From positions 191,297 to 255,296 of the forward strand of contig NW_019775427.1 in NCBI RefSeq assembly GCF_001039355.2: a stretch of 64,000 bases of DNA, given 5' to 3'. Shown one piece after another: positions 32,685-45,466 of the stretch. The position numbers and the translations under genes are program-made. The notes under the pieces are model-generated. The model was given only the letters and a program-made list of their open reading frames with translations, had not been told where the DNA came from and did not search any database. The first letter of the stretch is position 1; each line of letters begins with the position of its first letter. Source of the DNA: Lingula anatina (Eukaryota > Brachiopoda > Lingulata > Lingulida > Lingulidae).

Positions 32685-35018
32685 GTTTCAGTGATGTTTA
32701 CAATGCGACGAGGCGTGTGCGGCTATTTATAGACGTACTGACCTACAATGACTTGCAAAATGTATTACAACTTTCTTGCCCATTATAGACCGATTAGATA
32801 TGGGATGGGTGACAAAAGTGGTTACAGTAAACTTACTGCAATCATTATAAACAATGTACAATTGAAAATATACAACCAATATTTCATTGTGTCAAAGTTT
32901 AAAATGTAATAATAATAATAATTTATTTTTCTATGGCGCATATCATTAAAAATCTCAATGCGCCTTACAACATTCACTTAAAAGAGCTAGATAACACAAT
33001 ACTAATATAAGAACCCATTACAATTTTAAAGGACTAAGAACTAATTTAAAGAACCAATTATTCATATTCTAAAATGATAAGAAACTAAAGTGACAACATT
33101 TAAAATTAATCATAAAATGTGCCGTTGATAATTTGTTAAACGTCCATTCATCCCCATAACCCCATTTCGAGGGTATATAAAATGTAGAATGTAAAATGTA
33201 TAACCACAGCCGGATCCAACCTCGAAAAGGGTCAACAAATCAATACTCATTTTTAAACCTGATTTACATTTTTTAAACCTGGTTTACAGTTTTTCCTACG
33301 GGGCTTTTGTCACATCACTTCATACCCCCTAAACGCGTAATCTTGGTTAATTAATGAAAATATTTACTTTAACAATATGCAATAAATAGTAGGCCCTATG
33401 CTGCTGGTTTAACTAGGTTCGATTTTCACATGATTTAAAATGAAAATGGCAAAAAGGCATATTACATGTGCCGGGCACGAAACTGGTCTGTAAAATTAAA
33501 CAACCCGGTTAAAAAAAGGAAAAGTTGAACCTTCACAAATTACTAGAGACAGTTCATAATATCGATGGATTCTAGTCTGTTTTGTGTCAGCAAACAAACT
33601 TCTGGATAAATGAGGCAAAAGATCGAGGCAATATTGTTAATAAATAAAATAAAAATAAAGCGATGAGGAAGGGGTGCGTATTCTTTTTACTTCGAAAGTA
33701 CTTTAATCTGAACAACCAGTAAAACAAGACTTTTACTTAAAAGGTCCGCTATTCAAAATTTTTATTCAATAAAAAAACAGTAGGCCTATATGACTATTTT
33801 TACTCCAATATTGCATCTTAAATTTATTAAATCAAAGTCATAGGGTCTAGATTCTCCCTCCCTCCCTCTCGTGTATTGCCGCGTTTGAAGCTCTATTTTT
33901 TTAATGTAAATTCCATTGCAAGTTAGTCTAGGCCTCTTTGGTGATTTTGCTTTACCAAGAAGGAAAAGCAACATACAGCAACCGGCGATATTTCATCTTC
34001 CAATTTTTTTCAAAATCAATAAACAGCCGTTTCTCAGGTGCGCAAGGTTGCGTATGGCAAATTTTGAGTATATACTGTGAGTGTGTGGGTAGGGTGGGGT
34101 GGATTCCGTAAGATCACATTGAGCGGGATTGAAAAGAGTAGGTAGTGCTGGCCAAAACCTCTGGCCTTCATGCATATGAACCACATTAGCTTTTGAGGCA
34201 GAAAAAAAACATTTGATATAATGAAAAATAGTAAAAACAGTTAGGGGTATTGGTCTTTCTACCGGCCTTTTTACCAACAGATTAATAGAACTGCGGAGTT
34301 CGGAGCGAAGAAAATTCGGAGTGGCGAAGCTTCGGACCAATGATACGTTTTTAGAAAAATGTTTGAATAATTTCCAGAAATTTCGGAATATCGTCTTCGT
34401 ACGGCATTGCTGAGATGCTAAAGATCAGATTGATATTTTTTCCACCAAACACAATAAGTCAGCTTCGATTATGTTTTCGATAAATTTAGCTACGCATTTT
34501 TCAATTTCCGTGATAGCACATACAAGTACTGATTTTGGCACTAAAATTAATAAACAACAGAAAGTTGATTTATTTTATTCAATTTATTTAGTCACTGTTT
34601 TTTATTTAGAATTTTATATTATACATTTCTGAAGTTATATTCTGTCAAATATTTTATATTGCACATAAAAGTGTACAGCCTAGTCTATCACAGTTGGGCA
34701 TACAGTGTACATTGTACTTTCTTGCTGCTATAATGTTACAAATGTCGATGCCAGTTGAAGGTTAGGCGTTCTGGCTTTAAACAGATACTTAGATTCCTTG
34801 AGAGATCATAAATTTTTGTGGAAAGTTCTCTGAATAATCAACATTGATGATTATCACTTAACATCAAACTTATAGTGCCATGATCATGAATTCACTTCCA
34901 CGTAATTTTCTTTGGTCGGGAATGATTTTTAAGAATTTCTTTCATAACTCTTTTTTGGAATGCCTTATCAAAATTGGCATAAATTGTATCCCAGAGTCTT
35001 CACTGGACATCACATAGG
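32685..35018. promoter_or_regulatory. Intergenic region between ABCC1 exon 1 and SNX25 stop, copy 2
   Basis: Counterpart of 26315-28464. It contains the SNX25 3' UTR with candidate AATAAA signals near 34570-34620 on the minus strand, the 32906-33120 insertion and otherwise AT-rich sequence with no recognisable gene. Confidence 0.5.
32906..33120. mobile_element. Short interspersed insertion present only in copy 2
   Basis: The copy 1 empty site reads GTTTAAAATCTGCCGTTG. Here about 215 bases interrupt it and are bordered by AAAATG on both sides. The insert starts with (AAT)n, then TTTATTTTTCTATGGCGCAT and AATCTCAATGCGCCTTAC, a motif pair common at the ends of SINE/LINE-derived repeats in marine invertebrates. 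It is non-coding. Confidence 0.7.
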
Positions 35019-37103
35019 CTACAAATGGAACATGACCTCCACTTGTGGGAGTGGTTGTTTTTGTCCCCTTGTTGCCTGGTCAGTGGAATCAGCGTCCTGG
35101 TCATCAAACTGGACAGTCTCTGGACTCTGTGAGCGACTTGGGGGTGGAGCATTGAGGCTACTAACTGCAAAGGGCACCTGTCTTTCAGCTGTTAGCTCCT
35201 CCATTTTGCTCTTCACCTCAGGGAGAACTTCCAGTAGCACCAATTCAAGAAGCACCTGGAAAAAAGCCCAACTCTGTTATGTATGGAACTTTTATAGGGA
35301 TATTGTGAGTGCTAGACTTAATATACAAACTGCTTTCATTGTCTGATTTTTAAAAACAGAAAATACTCCTTTCTTCACGAAGGGTTTTCACAAAATTATC
35401 TTAAATGTATGTAAAATATATATTTTAGGAAAAATGCTATTTGATAATGAATAAAAACTTCTTACATAAAATAGATGTTTGTTCAGTCTGCCATCTTGAA
35501 AAACTTCAAATATTTTGATGGCACCCTTTCTTGAGTTTTTCTCACCAAATAAGTTCTTCATAGCATCTAAAACAAGGCAAATAACAATACTGATATCTTC
35601 AAATTTATGATGAACTCTTATTTAAAGAAAATAATAATAAAAACATTTATTTAATTTGAAACCCCATTAACCATGCATCAGAATTTAATTTTTCAGAAAT
35701 ATGTGACCAAAACACGATAACATTTACACTGAATTGAAAATGCATATAACCAAAGTCTCACCAGGTATGCTGTCCAAAAACTTATTTTTTGCTGCCATTC
35801 TGGTTCTCATTTTCTCCTCGTCACTCCTGGGAGGTGTAGGAGGCGCCAGGTGTCCTCCTGGCCAAAATGAGTTGCAAAACAGTTGAATGTAGTAAATGAT
35901 CATAGGCTCAGAGAAGATCCAGTCCACTGTTTCTCGTAACTGTCTAAAGTAAGAAATAAATACATTAAATTAAACATGAATCCCAGCCAACAATCACATC
36001 ACTGCAGCTAAATAAAAATACATAAGTTCTTTAATCTCTAATAAATATAAATGAACATAAATACACTATCTGGAATCTAACCAACAAAAATTAGCAATGA
36101 TCACCTAAATGTATTCATTTCATTGATGATAATAAGACGACCTACACGTACCAGGCAATTGACTAACTACATGTAACCTAAACCTGTGTCACAATTGAGA
36201 GATGTGACCTGATAGATGTGAGCTGCACCTACCTGATCACAAACCTTAAGAATAGATGTATTGCCACCTACACCTACATAAAGATGTTGACCTTCACAAA
36301 ACTGTTAAATGATCTGTCTGATGTTACCTGTGATTACCTACTGAACCACTGAGAATGTGACCTGTACTGTCTTGTTAACTGATATGATTATCAAAATATA
36401 CTTTATAACCAACCTGTTTAATTTCTTTTCTGAAGTGACCTCCCAGGTATTATTACCTACAACCAACCTGTTAATTGTCCTTCCAGATGTGGCCTGCACA
36501 AACACCATTAAACTTTTCCTCAACCATTTGAACACCCCACTCAGCTCAAATATCTCCCCTATCAACAAGTAGAGAGGCTGTGCTATAGAGTCCTTGTTCC
36601 TGTCATCTTTTACGCTGAAATCAATTGAAAAAAATATTTTTCTATTAGACAAAAGGGGAAATATAATTCATCATCATCATCATAATAATTTAACAAAGAA
36701 CTACAACTACATAAATGATAATGAGACTAATGATGAAAATGAATTTTAATTGTTAAAACAAATATTGTTAAAACAATAATAATAATAATGGGAGGACAGT
36801 AAGATGTGCATTACAATTATCTAAAACATACTGAAAGTAACTTGGAGCAAGTGCAACTACTCTCTGTGTGATCTTCTACCCAAAGCTTTCTTGCTCCAAT
36901 TGACTAAAAGCCTGCATCAGTGATGTGTCAATCTTTATGTTATGTGAATGGACAGAAGAAATTGAGGCATCTGAAAACCCACCCTTCATCATCCATCAGG
37001 AGCAGCTCATCCTCACTGCTACTTTCTCCCTTTGACGATGACAGGCTGAAATTTTCAAAGAGAAACTGCAAATAACATCAAAAGTGGAATATGTTTAATC
37101 AGG

Positions 37104-37155
<52 letters not shown>

Positions 37156-40100
37156 ATATCTGTNNNNNNNNNNNNNNNNNNNNNNNNNNNNNNNNNNNNN
37201 NNNNNNNNNNNNNNNNNNNNNNNNNNNNNNNNNNNNNNNNNNNNNNNNNNNNNNNNNNNNNNNNNNNNNNNNNNNNNNNNNNNNNNNNNNNNNNNNNNNN
37301 NNNNNNNNNNNNNNNNNNNNNNNNNNNNNNNNNTATCATTAAATCTACAAATCCAGGCCTGTTTGTTTGTGTGTCTGTCATCAAGTATTTCCACTTATGT
37401 TTGTCTCTCTGCTACTCACTCTTTCCTATTCATGATTACATTGTATGACTGTTGACCTGGTTTTTCTTTTAAAATGCAGTCAAAGAATTTTCAAAATTTT
37501 ATAATTGCCTTAAAAACTCACCCCCTGAATATATTTGGAATTGAGAACTTTGCAGATTTGATCCTGGGTGGATGATGTTTGAGGTAATCAGGACTTGGAC
37601 TCAGAAAGGCATAAAGAGCTTCACTTTGTGACAGCATATCATCCTTTAGTACAGTCTATAGTAAAACATATACATATAGAGGAAAACAGTGCATTATGGA
37701 TAAATACATTTAAAACATCATAGGGATCATAGTGACTTTGGTAAAAATGCTCTATATGCATAACCTGGAACGAAATTCTTAATTATTAAGAATAGTGTAG
37801 GCCATGATTAAAGATTACTATAACAATACAAATTATAAATATTTACATAAATGTTCCTCATTATTAAAAGAACATTAATTTTTTAAATAATATTTGTTTC
37901 CATTCTATCACATAAAGAGGAATTGCTAAAATCTCTTTATAAAACTTCTTATATATATATTTTTTTTCAAATAAATCCCATCTAAATCAAACTGTTAATC
38001 TGGGAAATTAAACAATTTAATGACTCACAGTCAAATATGTGCTTAGAGTGCCCTTAGCTTTATCCAGAAATGCCTTGTTAACAGATTTAAAGGGAAGTTT
38101 ACTCAGGGTTGGCAACTGCTTTTTGGTCAGCCAGGCTGCAATCTGAAAGTGAAATGATGTGTCATCTATATCTTAATCATGTTATCTACTCGCCAATTTA
38201 GCCAAATGCTAAAACTGGCTTAAAATGGCTAAACAAAAAGGGCTTGATTTGACTTGTTTTAGTCAAATTATAACCATTTGGATAACAAATTGACAAAAAA
38301 AGTGGTAATTTGGCTAAGTGAAAAAGATTGCTAGCACTACCCCAGCCTAGTGTGTTTTTCTTTTCATATTACAGTGTACATATAGTATGATAAACTGAAA
38401 CATATCTTTCTACACCAAAAATCATTGACAAATAACTATCTTTATCCATCAGATGATGGCACATGCTGTATGTATGACTGAGATTGTCAAATGAATAACT
38501 TTATCATAATATTTGAAGAAGGCTGGAAAGGATTATATATAGGAGCAAGGACATGAGCACCTCTAATCCTTTCACCAGAATAAAAAAAAATCAATGTTAA
38601 CTTCACAGAGTATTGTTCTTTACCATAATAAGCTTGTTATGAAGTGTGTGGAATTCATCCAGTGTCCTTGATACCACCCATCCACTGGTGCTGTCTTGCA
38701 TTGAACGCCCTCTGGTATGGAAACCTTGGAGATCTACAACTATGGCAAAATTTGGCACCATCTTGTCAGTGTCTTCGTCTTTTGACAGCTAAAATTGAAA
38801 AAAAAATTCAATCTTAAATCTTCACTTCCATATTCATTCAATTGATACTTACAGGGCTCCATATCTCGAAAGGTTCGCTATGTTGCGCACATGCGCAAGC
38901 GTCTCGATTCCAAAACTCGCCCATACTACCCTTACAAAAATTTCCTATAGGATAGTCCCATATAATAAATGGAAGCCTCTATTTGATATAGCGATTCGCA
39001 ATACGCGATGCTTTCCGAGATACGGGCCCTGGTCTACCCTAGTACTGACTATTTATCAAACCCCTTTTTTCATAAAATTAAAACAACATTTCCTTCTTAA
39101 CATGAATGAAGGAGTCTTTATTGTGAACATGTCACCAAGCTAACTTTGAAGTGGATACAAACATTGAATTAATGTTTTAACAACTGACACTGAATTTTGC
39201 TTAATCCTTAAATCCACCAAGGAAATTAGTTTTTGAGATATCTATAGTATAGAGAGTAACTGCAATGTTACTGTCAAGACTCTTTTGTAACACAATCTCA
39301 CAAACTGCACCATTGAACCAACCTCTGCATTGTATATGTGTGCTTTCCAACGTCCAACATTTTCCCACCATAGCTCTGTCCTCTCAATATGAAACTCCAG
39401 CTGTCTGCGCTGTGATTTCAGCTCATCAAGCTCCTGCTGTAGCTCATCTACTACTTTGGCCCTCTGCACATCCAAAACATACACTGTATATATCACTTTA
39501 TATAACATTCAAAATAAAGTAAATTGAACATGATTATACTTCAGAAAAATAACAGCTGTTACAACAACAAAAAAGAAAAATGATAAGGAAAACCAAAGTA
39601 TGTAACTAAATATAAAATATAAAGTCACCTTTGTATCATCACTCTTCTGTGTGTGTTTCATAGCCTGCAGAGCCTGTGCCTTATTCATGGTCTTGTCATC
39701 CAATATCTGCAGTCTTTTGTGCAGTGCTTGAGTCAGTTCATGAGAACCAAATGTAGGTTCCTTCTGTTCTTCTGGAGACCCTGGGATACTGTACATGAGA
39801 TGATCTAGAAACAAAAAAAAATATAATAACGTTCTGATATATTTTTAGCACAAAGCTGTCATTAAGTGTGCTACACAGTTTTTTATATTTTTTCCTTTTC
39901 TTTTTAGTCTTATAGCACAAAACCTTCAGACATTATAATACAAATAAACCCTCTACGTGTACAACTATGGGAAACAACACACCCTGTTTTGCCCACCTCC
40001 TTTCACTTCAAACAACTTATCCTAATAAAAAATACTCCACTCACATTATAGGAGGGGCAACAAGTGTGATACCACACCCACCTTATGGTGACTTACCTGG

Positions 40101-42287
40101 TAAAGCTTCATGTGATGACACATCCACTTCAGTCTCCTCCTCTTCCAGCTTACTGACATATTTGTGATAGACATCACTCACAATGTATGAAGGATAATAA
40201 TTGCTGTCCAGTTCATTCCATACCTGGACTTGAGCAGTGAAGAATGCTTCTGGACCCTAAAATGTTAATATGTTATTACCTGTATCAATAAGATAATAAA
40301 TAAGTCATTTCTTTACTTAGTGTAAACATCTTGAAAAAATTGTCACCTTGGGTCAGTAGGTTCAGGTGCCAAATAAAGTAAAGCTTATATCAGCATTTGA
40401 ACAAGTTTAAACAAGTTTCATAAAAATCAAAGCACTGCAGAGCTAATCCTTTTGGTCAATAACAGCTGAATTATTACCATGTTTCCAAGCAGAAATCCTT
40501 CAATCCTTTTGATGGTTCCTCTGTCCAGCAGCTTAGTGACCAGACTGCTGGGGCTGGAGATGGACATGTGGTAGATGTCTGTGCCTATTTGGTGCTGGTA
40601 TTTCTGTTAAGTGTTAAAAACCTCCGTAAGATTTCATTAAATGTGAACAAAATCACTTAATGTGTTCCAAAGATATAATTATGGTTTATAATTCACAAAA
40701 AAAAAATTATTTGGCAAATTCTGAAAGTAATTTGGGTTCAAGTCAGAAAGTTCCTTATTAGTAAGTCAGTGTTACAAGTTTCATACACAGTGTTAAAAAT
40801 TTGAGGCAAATTACCATAACATTTTAGAGAAAATGTCTCAAAGTGCACTATCACTTAATACCACATTTATCTCATATGAATGCACCTATAACTTTCAACC
40901 CTTTCTACTACAATCCATTAAACTGATTACCTTTTCTGCATGCTTCAATTTTTCAACAGCATTCCAAAACCTGCAAAATTCACGTCTACAAGTAACATCA
41001 CTGTTTCTTCACAAAAACATGATCACAACACACGGAGACATGCTAACAATTTCACTGACCAGAATAAATTCATCAAAGATCAATAATGCCATGGCAAATA
41101 CAATTAACAGCATCTTGACAAAAGGTAGAGCAAATGAAAATGTAGCCTCAGATTATTTAAATTTCAAATCATATAATAAGAAGACACTTGTGCAGCTCTT
41201 TTCAAAACACATAAAATTCACTCAACATGTTACTCACTCCAAAAGAGAATGGTTATCATCTCTCCGTAAAAACTTCATGAAATATTCTTGAGCTTGTGGA
41301 TTATGCATCACAACATGGAATGAAAACACCTGAGAAAATAAAATTGATTTATTTGTTACAATCAGATCCAAATAGTGTAATTCTACTGGGTACAGCTTAC
41401 CATTTCAAGCCACTTCACTTGTTCTTGATTCCAAACATATTTTGTCTTTTTACTTTTATGTGTAATTAATACTAATTATATCACATATATTCAAATATTT
41501 GTAATTTTTCCTTAACTATTACCATAAACATTTTGATCCAAATCAATAACATAAACATAACAATGAAATCTTTAAACTTTATAAATAATCTTAGTTAGAG
41601 GATTTCATACGTGCTGGAATGACCTAAAAGCCAAGCACCCAACTGGGCCTCTTGTCACTGTAGTATTTTACCTTGCCTCCTCCATGAACCTGACTATCTT
41701 CTTCATCTGAGCCATAGCCATCATACCCTTCCCCTCCACAATGACGGATCCTTTTCTCCACTTTGTTCTTAGAAGTTCTCAACTACAGAAAACAGAAAAC
41801 ACAGTCAAAAAATGGTTTTGAGGTAAAACCACAGATTCCCCCAGCCAGCACTCATTCTGGTAGTACAATAAGAAGTAGATTATTTTTCTGTTTGACACTA
41901 CTGGTATTTGCACTCACTGTGATACAAATAACTTTGCCTTTTTTATTTAAAAAAATGCCTTGCTCAAAGTCAACAGTGATTCATTTACAGGTAGATCGAA
42001 TCTAATTAATCTAGTCAATGTGACAAGATAATTTTCCTTCTGTTTTGAATAAATACTCTACATTTCTCTCAATTCTTGTCAGAATAGCACTGTATTACCT
42101 GGTTTATATACCGCTTCAAGTTTCTAGCTTTCAGCAGGTCCCCCTTTCCTGTGCCTTTTGGTGCAGTGTCCTTTTCTGCAAAATACATTAACTATTAATT
42201 TCCAGAAAGGAAATGTCAAAATATTTGGTTAACATTCTCCCTATTTAAAATCATTACATCTATGTTAAACATGTCATTATGTTGGAT

Positions 42288-42325
<38 letters not shown>

Positions 42326-45214
42326 ATGCACACACGTGCGCCTGTGTGCCCGTTTTATTTTTCAAGAAACTGAAGAGCAATGCATCTTACCAATATCTAA
42401 GCCTTGAGCTTTCTTTAAATTGTTTATTACAGTGGCATGCATTATTTCAGTCATAATGCTGTACCTAAAATGTGGAAAAACAAAATTTTAAGTTTTCAAA
42501 TTGATCATTTATTAGCGAAATTGTAAAAACTACATCTTTTGTCTTAAAAACAATAGTTACATACATCTTCAGTTCCATAATGTTGACAACCCACTCTAAA
42601 AACGTACCTCAGTTTTTCATGAATTAAATGGAAATTAATGATCATTGATGGTATAAAAAATGGAAATCTTCAGAATTCCTCTACCAAAGTTTCTAACCTC
42701 ATCTGCTTGAGCATTTCCACATCCTCACACTCCTGTATCATCTTCATGAACTGCTCATAGGAGGCAGCATAGGTGTAGGTCTTCTTGTGGGTCTCCCTGT
42801 ACTCTATGTTGCTCAGCAGAGTCTGGTTGATATTATCTGGGTCACAGATAGATTCCACAGAAGGCTTTAAAACTGAAATGCATCAATATTTTACTTATTA
42901 AGAAATCGTGTTCTTGGTTGCCATATTTATGTAATAACGTATAAAACAAAAGGTAATAGAACTGCGAGCAGGAAAATACCATTAAAAAGGCAGCAATTTG
43001 TGAAAAATAAATGTAAACAAATATTTATGAAAATCATTCAGCAGGATTCCTTGACAACATTCATAAATCTAAAAATAAAAAAAAAAAAACATACATGAAC
43101 TAAACTTGCTTTTACCAAATATTATCAATGAAATTACCTTTACAAGCAACAATTTCTCTCAGTAGATGGCGTGCAGGTAGGCAGGAAGCATACTCATCAG
43201 GAAGGAGGTAAATTAGAAGAACGTCTGCTACCTTTCTGAGAAATTCTGTCTCTGTGTCTTCACTGGCAAGCCATGGGTGAAGGATAAACTCAGAGTTTGG
43301 GCTGTCTTGATCCCTGCAACCAATCAATTTTGATGGCAACATTTTCAGTGTTCAACTGGCTATAAACACAACAGCAAATTTAGCAATGTAACATTAAAAT
43401 CACTGCCACCCCTTCATTTACCATGCCATGATCATTTCTAAGTTATCATAATGTTATTATCTAAATGCTTTGAAATTAAAATATGCTAAACATGGTCATT
43501 ATTTGCTGCTTTTCATTCTTGTTAATTACCAGATGTACCTATTTTGGCATGAAACACTTACCAGACATGTAGTACATGGTATTTGTATTTAAAGGTTAAT
43601 GTGCTTACCTTACAGAAACCTCCTTAACATCATGGAAATGTTTTCGCAATGCATCAGCAAAGTCTTGTGTCATCAGCTTTAATGTGTCAATCCTGCTGAG
43701 GCGGGTTGAAAGGTTTTCTATCACTTTCCACATGTCTTGTCTGAGACAGGATGGGAGAGAATGGTCATTCATCATAAAACGCGAATTTGAGAAAAACACA
43801 ACACAAACCCCACCCCACCCCATCCTAAAAAAGAATACTACATAACAGAAATTTTAATGCACTGTTTACTTAATATATAAATAAAAGAATACATTTCATC
43901 AAAACAAGATGACAATAAAAAAGGATGACAATCAAAACAGATATATATATAATTAATAATAAATTGTTTTTCAGAAGTTGCACAGCTTTGCACTCAATTT
44001 TGCAAATATTTTTCTACTTAGAAACTTCCTGAAGTTATTTATTGCTTTATCTTGCACTCATTACTGTTGCTTATATAGCAATTCTTGTATGTAGTACCTG
44101 AGCATGTAAGGGAATGTGGTGGTGTCTCTAGACAGCTCACTGTACCAATCCATCACATAGTCTCTGATGACCAATTTCAGGAGGCCGTCTATGGAGACAT
44201 CAAGATTTCTGGAAATAATGACCTTCTTCCTGGTCTCCATCTGACTACCTCTGGAATACTGGAACAGAAGAATCTTTGTTACTTCTATCAGAATCCAATT
44301 CCCATAAGGATATCTATTAATAAATATTCTAGTTTATTATTCTCAGTTGATGCACATTGGACTATTAGCAACCCCAACCCTTCCCCACAAACAAAACTGC
44401 AGTATCTGGCAGTTACTATTTCTCACAAGCTTTTGGCCATTTGCTGGAGTTTCTAAGTTAAATATTAATACCTGTATTTCCATTTTCATATTTAATTCAA
44501 ACACTGCCCATGACATCATAATGCTGCCTTACCATCATCTGTTTAAGGAGTTCATGTACTTTTGATGTTTCTTTATTAGGGGCAGGTGGAATGTATCTTT
44601 TTCCTCTGCATATCACCATGGCAACACCCAACACTCCTCCACTGAGTACAGCCATAATGTTCAAGCTCCAGTGTAACAGAAGGGCTAAAATTAAAACAAG
44701 AAAAAAATCTATCAACATGATGATAATTATTCAAAGTTTTACAATAGACAATGTTTTTTTAAATTAAACAATAATAGCTAACATTGGCTAGACCAATTAA
44801 GGACTTATTATGCTACCATATAATATAATATAGTATTATGCTACCATATAATATAGTGTCGAGTTGTGTCATCCCAATGGAGCCGAGATTTAATGACTGT
44901 ACCCCTGCAAGGACGACGGGTGGGGAGGCGTGTGACAGGCAGAGAGACTATTAAATGATTAGGCGGTTTTCCTTTCATGTACGTCCACCATATTTAGTTT
45001 GTGACTTTGTAGATCCATGGCTCAACTCGATGTGAATGCGGTCTCAGACATTTAAACCTTTTGTTAATTCGAAATAAAAGGTGACTTATAAGAAGCATCA
45101 GACTCCAACCAGTCCAAATCTAAATTTTTCTCTCTCACCTATATACCCCTGTTGGTAACAGAAAGCAGCCAGCACAGCTGCTAAGCTGATGGTTACAACA
45201 TGACCAGAAATCAT
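35019..45214 (-). CDS. SNX25: Sorting nexin 25 (TM-PXA-RGS-PX-nexin-C), complete
   Basis: Coding exons with continuous phase: 45139-45214 (start MISGHVV), 44533-44684, 44098-44258, 43609-43740, 43138-43313, 42698-42872, 42391-42464, 42099-42175, 41672-41782, 41238-41329, 40931-40970, 40478-40603, 40097-40256, 39629-39804, 39323-39463, 38624-38788, 38029-38142, 37522-37655, 36983-37045, 36468-36614, 35762-35943, 35466-35566, 35019-35255; 1003 aa. It has two N-terminal membrane segments (about 2-65), PXA (about 105-300; DPDNINQTLL, TYTYAASYEQF), RGS (about 379-520; EFWNAVEKLK, YYPSYIVSDVY), a coiled coil (about 530-605), PX (about 610-760; LPTLSKLPFKS, EALYAFLSPSPDYL) and nexin-C (about 785-930; LLIGEIFELSGVFKW, WIFSEPMIIYYI). 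These segments match remembered human SNX25 closely. The family acts on endosomal/ER membranes in receptor trafficking and binds phosphoinositides through PX. The last four exons also exist as an orphan copy at 28465-30066. Confidence 0.93.
36983..37065 (-). other. SNX25: SNX25 exon 19 with two competing acceptors
   Basis: Only the acceptor before 37045 (TTTCAG|CCTG) keeps phase from exon 18, giving LSSSKGESSSEDE, an acidic serine-rich linker between PX and nexin-C. A stronger-looking acceptor 20 bases upstream (TTTGCAG|TTTC before 37065) would shift frame and stop within about 22 codons. Its use would therefore produce a transcript open to decay. Confidence 0.6.
37104..37333. repeat. (TA)n microsatellite followed by a 170-base assembly gap
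   Basis: TA repeats at 37104-37152 lead into Ns at 37164-37333 within the SNX25 intron between exons 18 and 19. The gap does not touch coding sequence in the model. Confidence 0.95.
42290..42324. repeat. (GT)n microsatellite in SNX25 intron 7
   Basis: Seventeen TG dinucleotides, followed by a short CA-rich stretch (GCATGCACACACGTGCG) that could fold back on the repeat. Confidence 0.95.
44859..45030. mobile_element. Small MITE-like element in SNX25 intron 1
   Basis: TCGAGTTGTG at 44859-44868 is inverted at 45021-45030 (CTCAACTCGA), with 9 of 10 bases matching. The 172-bp interior is GC-richer than the intron around it and has no coding capacity. No clear target duplication is seen. An imperfect repeat of TTATGCTACCATATAATATA lies just left of it (44809-44855). 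Confidence 0.4.
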
Positions 45215-45258
45215 TTTGAATTGTTTTTCATTTGCATGTTGCTTTTTCGCACCAGGAA

Positions 45259-45432
45259 CTGGAAAAAAAATACAGCATTAATGAGAAATATGAAGTACCT
45301 TGGTCAATGCACATGCCAGATACCCAGTACTAGGTCATATCACCTACTCTGTACAGAGAGAGTAATTAATGGAAATACATTCTGGCAGTTTTTCGCCCAT
45401 TCATTACAGATACACAGTTTTAGCTAAACCAT

Positions 45433-45466
<34 letters not shown>

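Larger units (their letters stand above)
30424..36782. repeat. Duplication block, copy 2 (SNX25 3' exons + ABCC1 5' exons)
   Basis: Head-to-tail counterpart of 20684-30222, about 6.36 kb and free of the LINE and the MITE, but carrying its own 215-bp insertion at 32906-33120. It supplies the SNX25 exons contiguous with the rest of SNX25, and carries the orphan set of ABCC1 exons. Confidence 0.9.

Noticed and set aside
37091-37394. Open frames across the N gap
   Set aside because: They consist of TA repeats and unknown bases.
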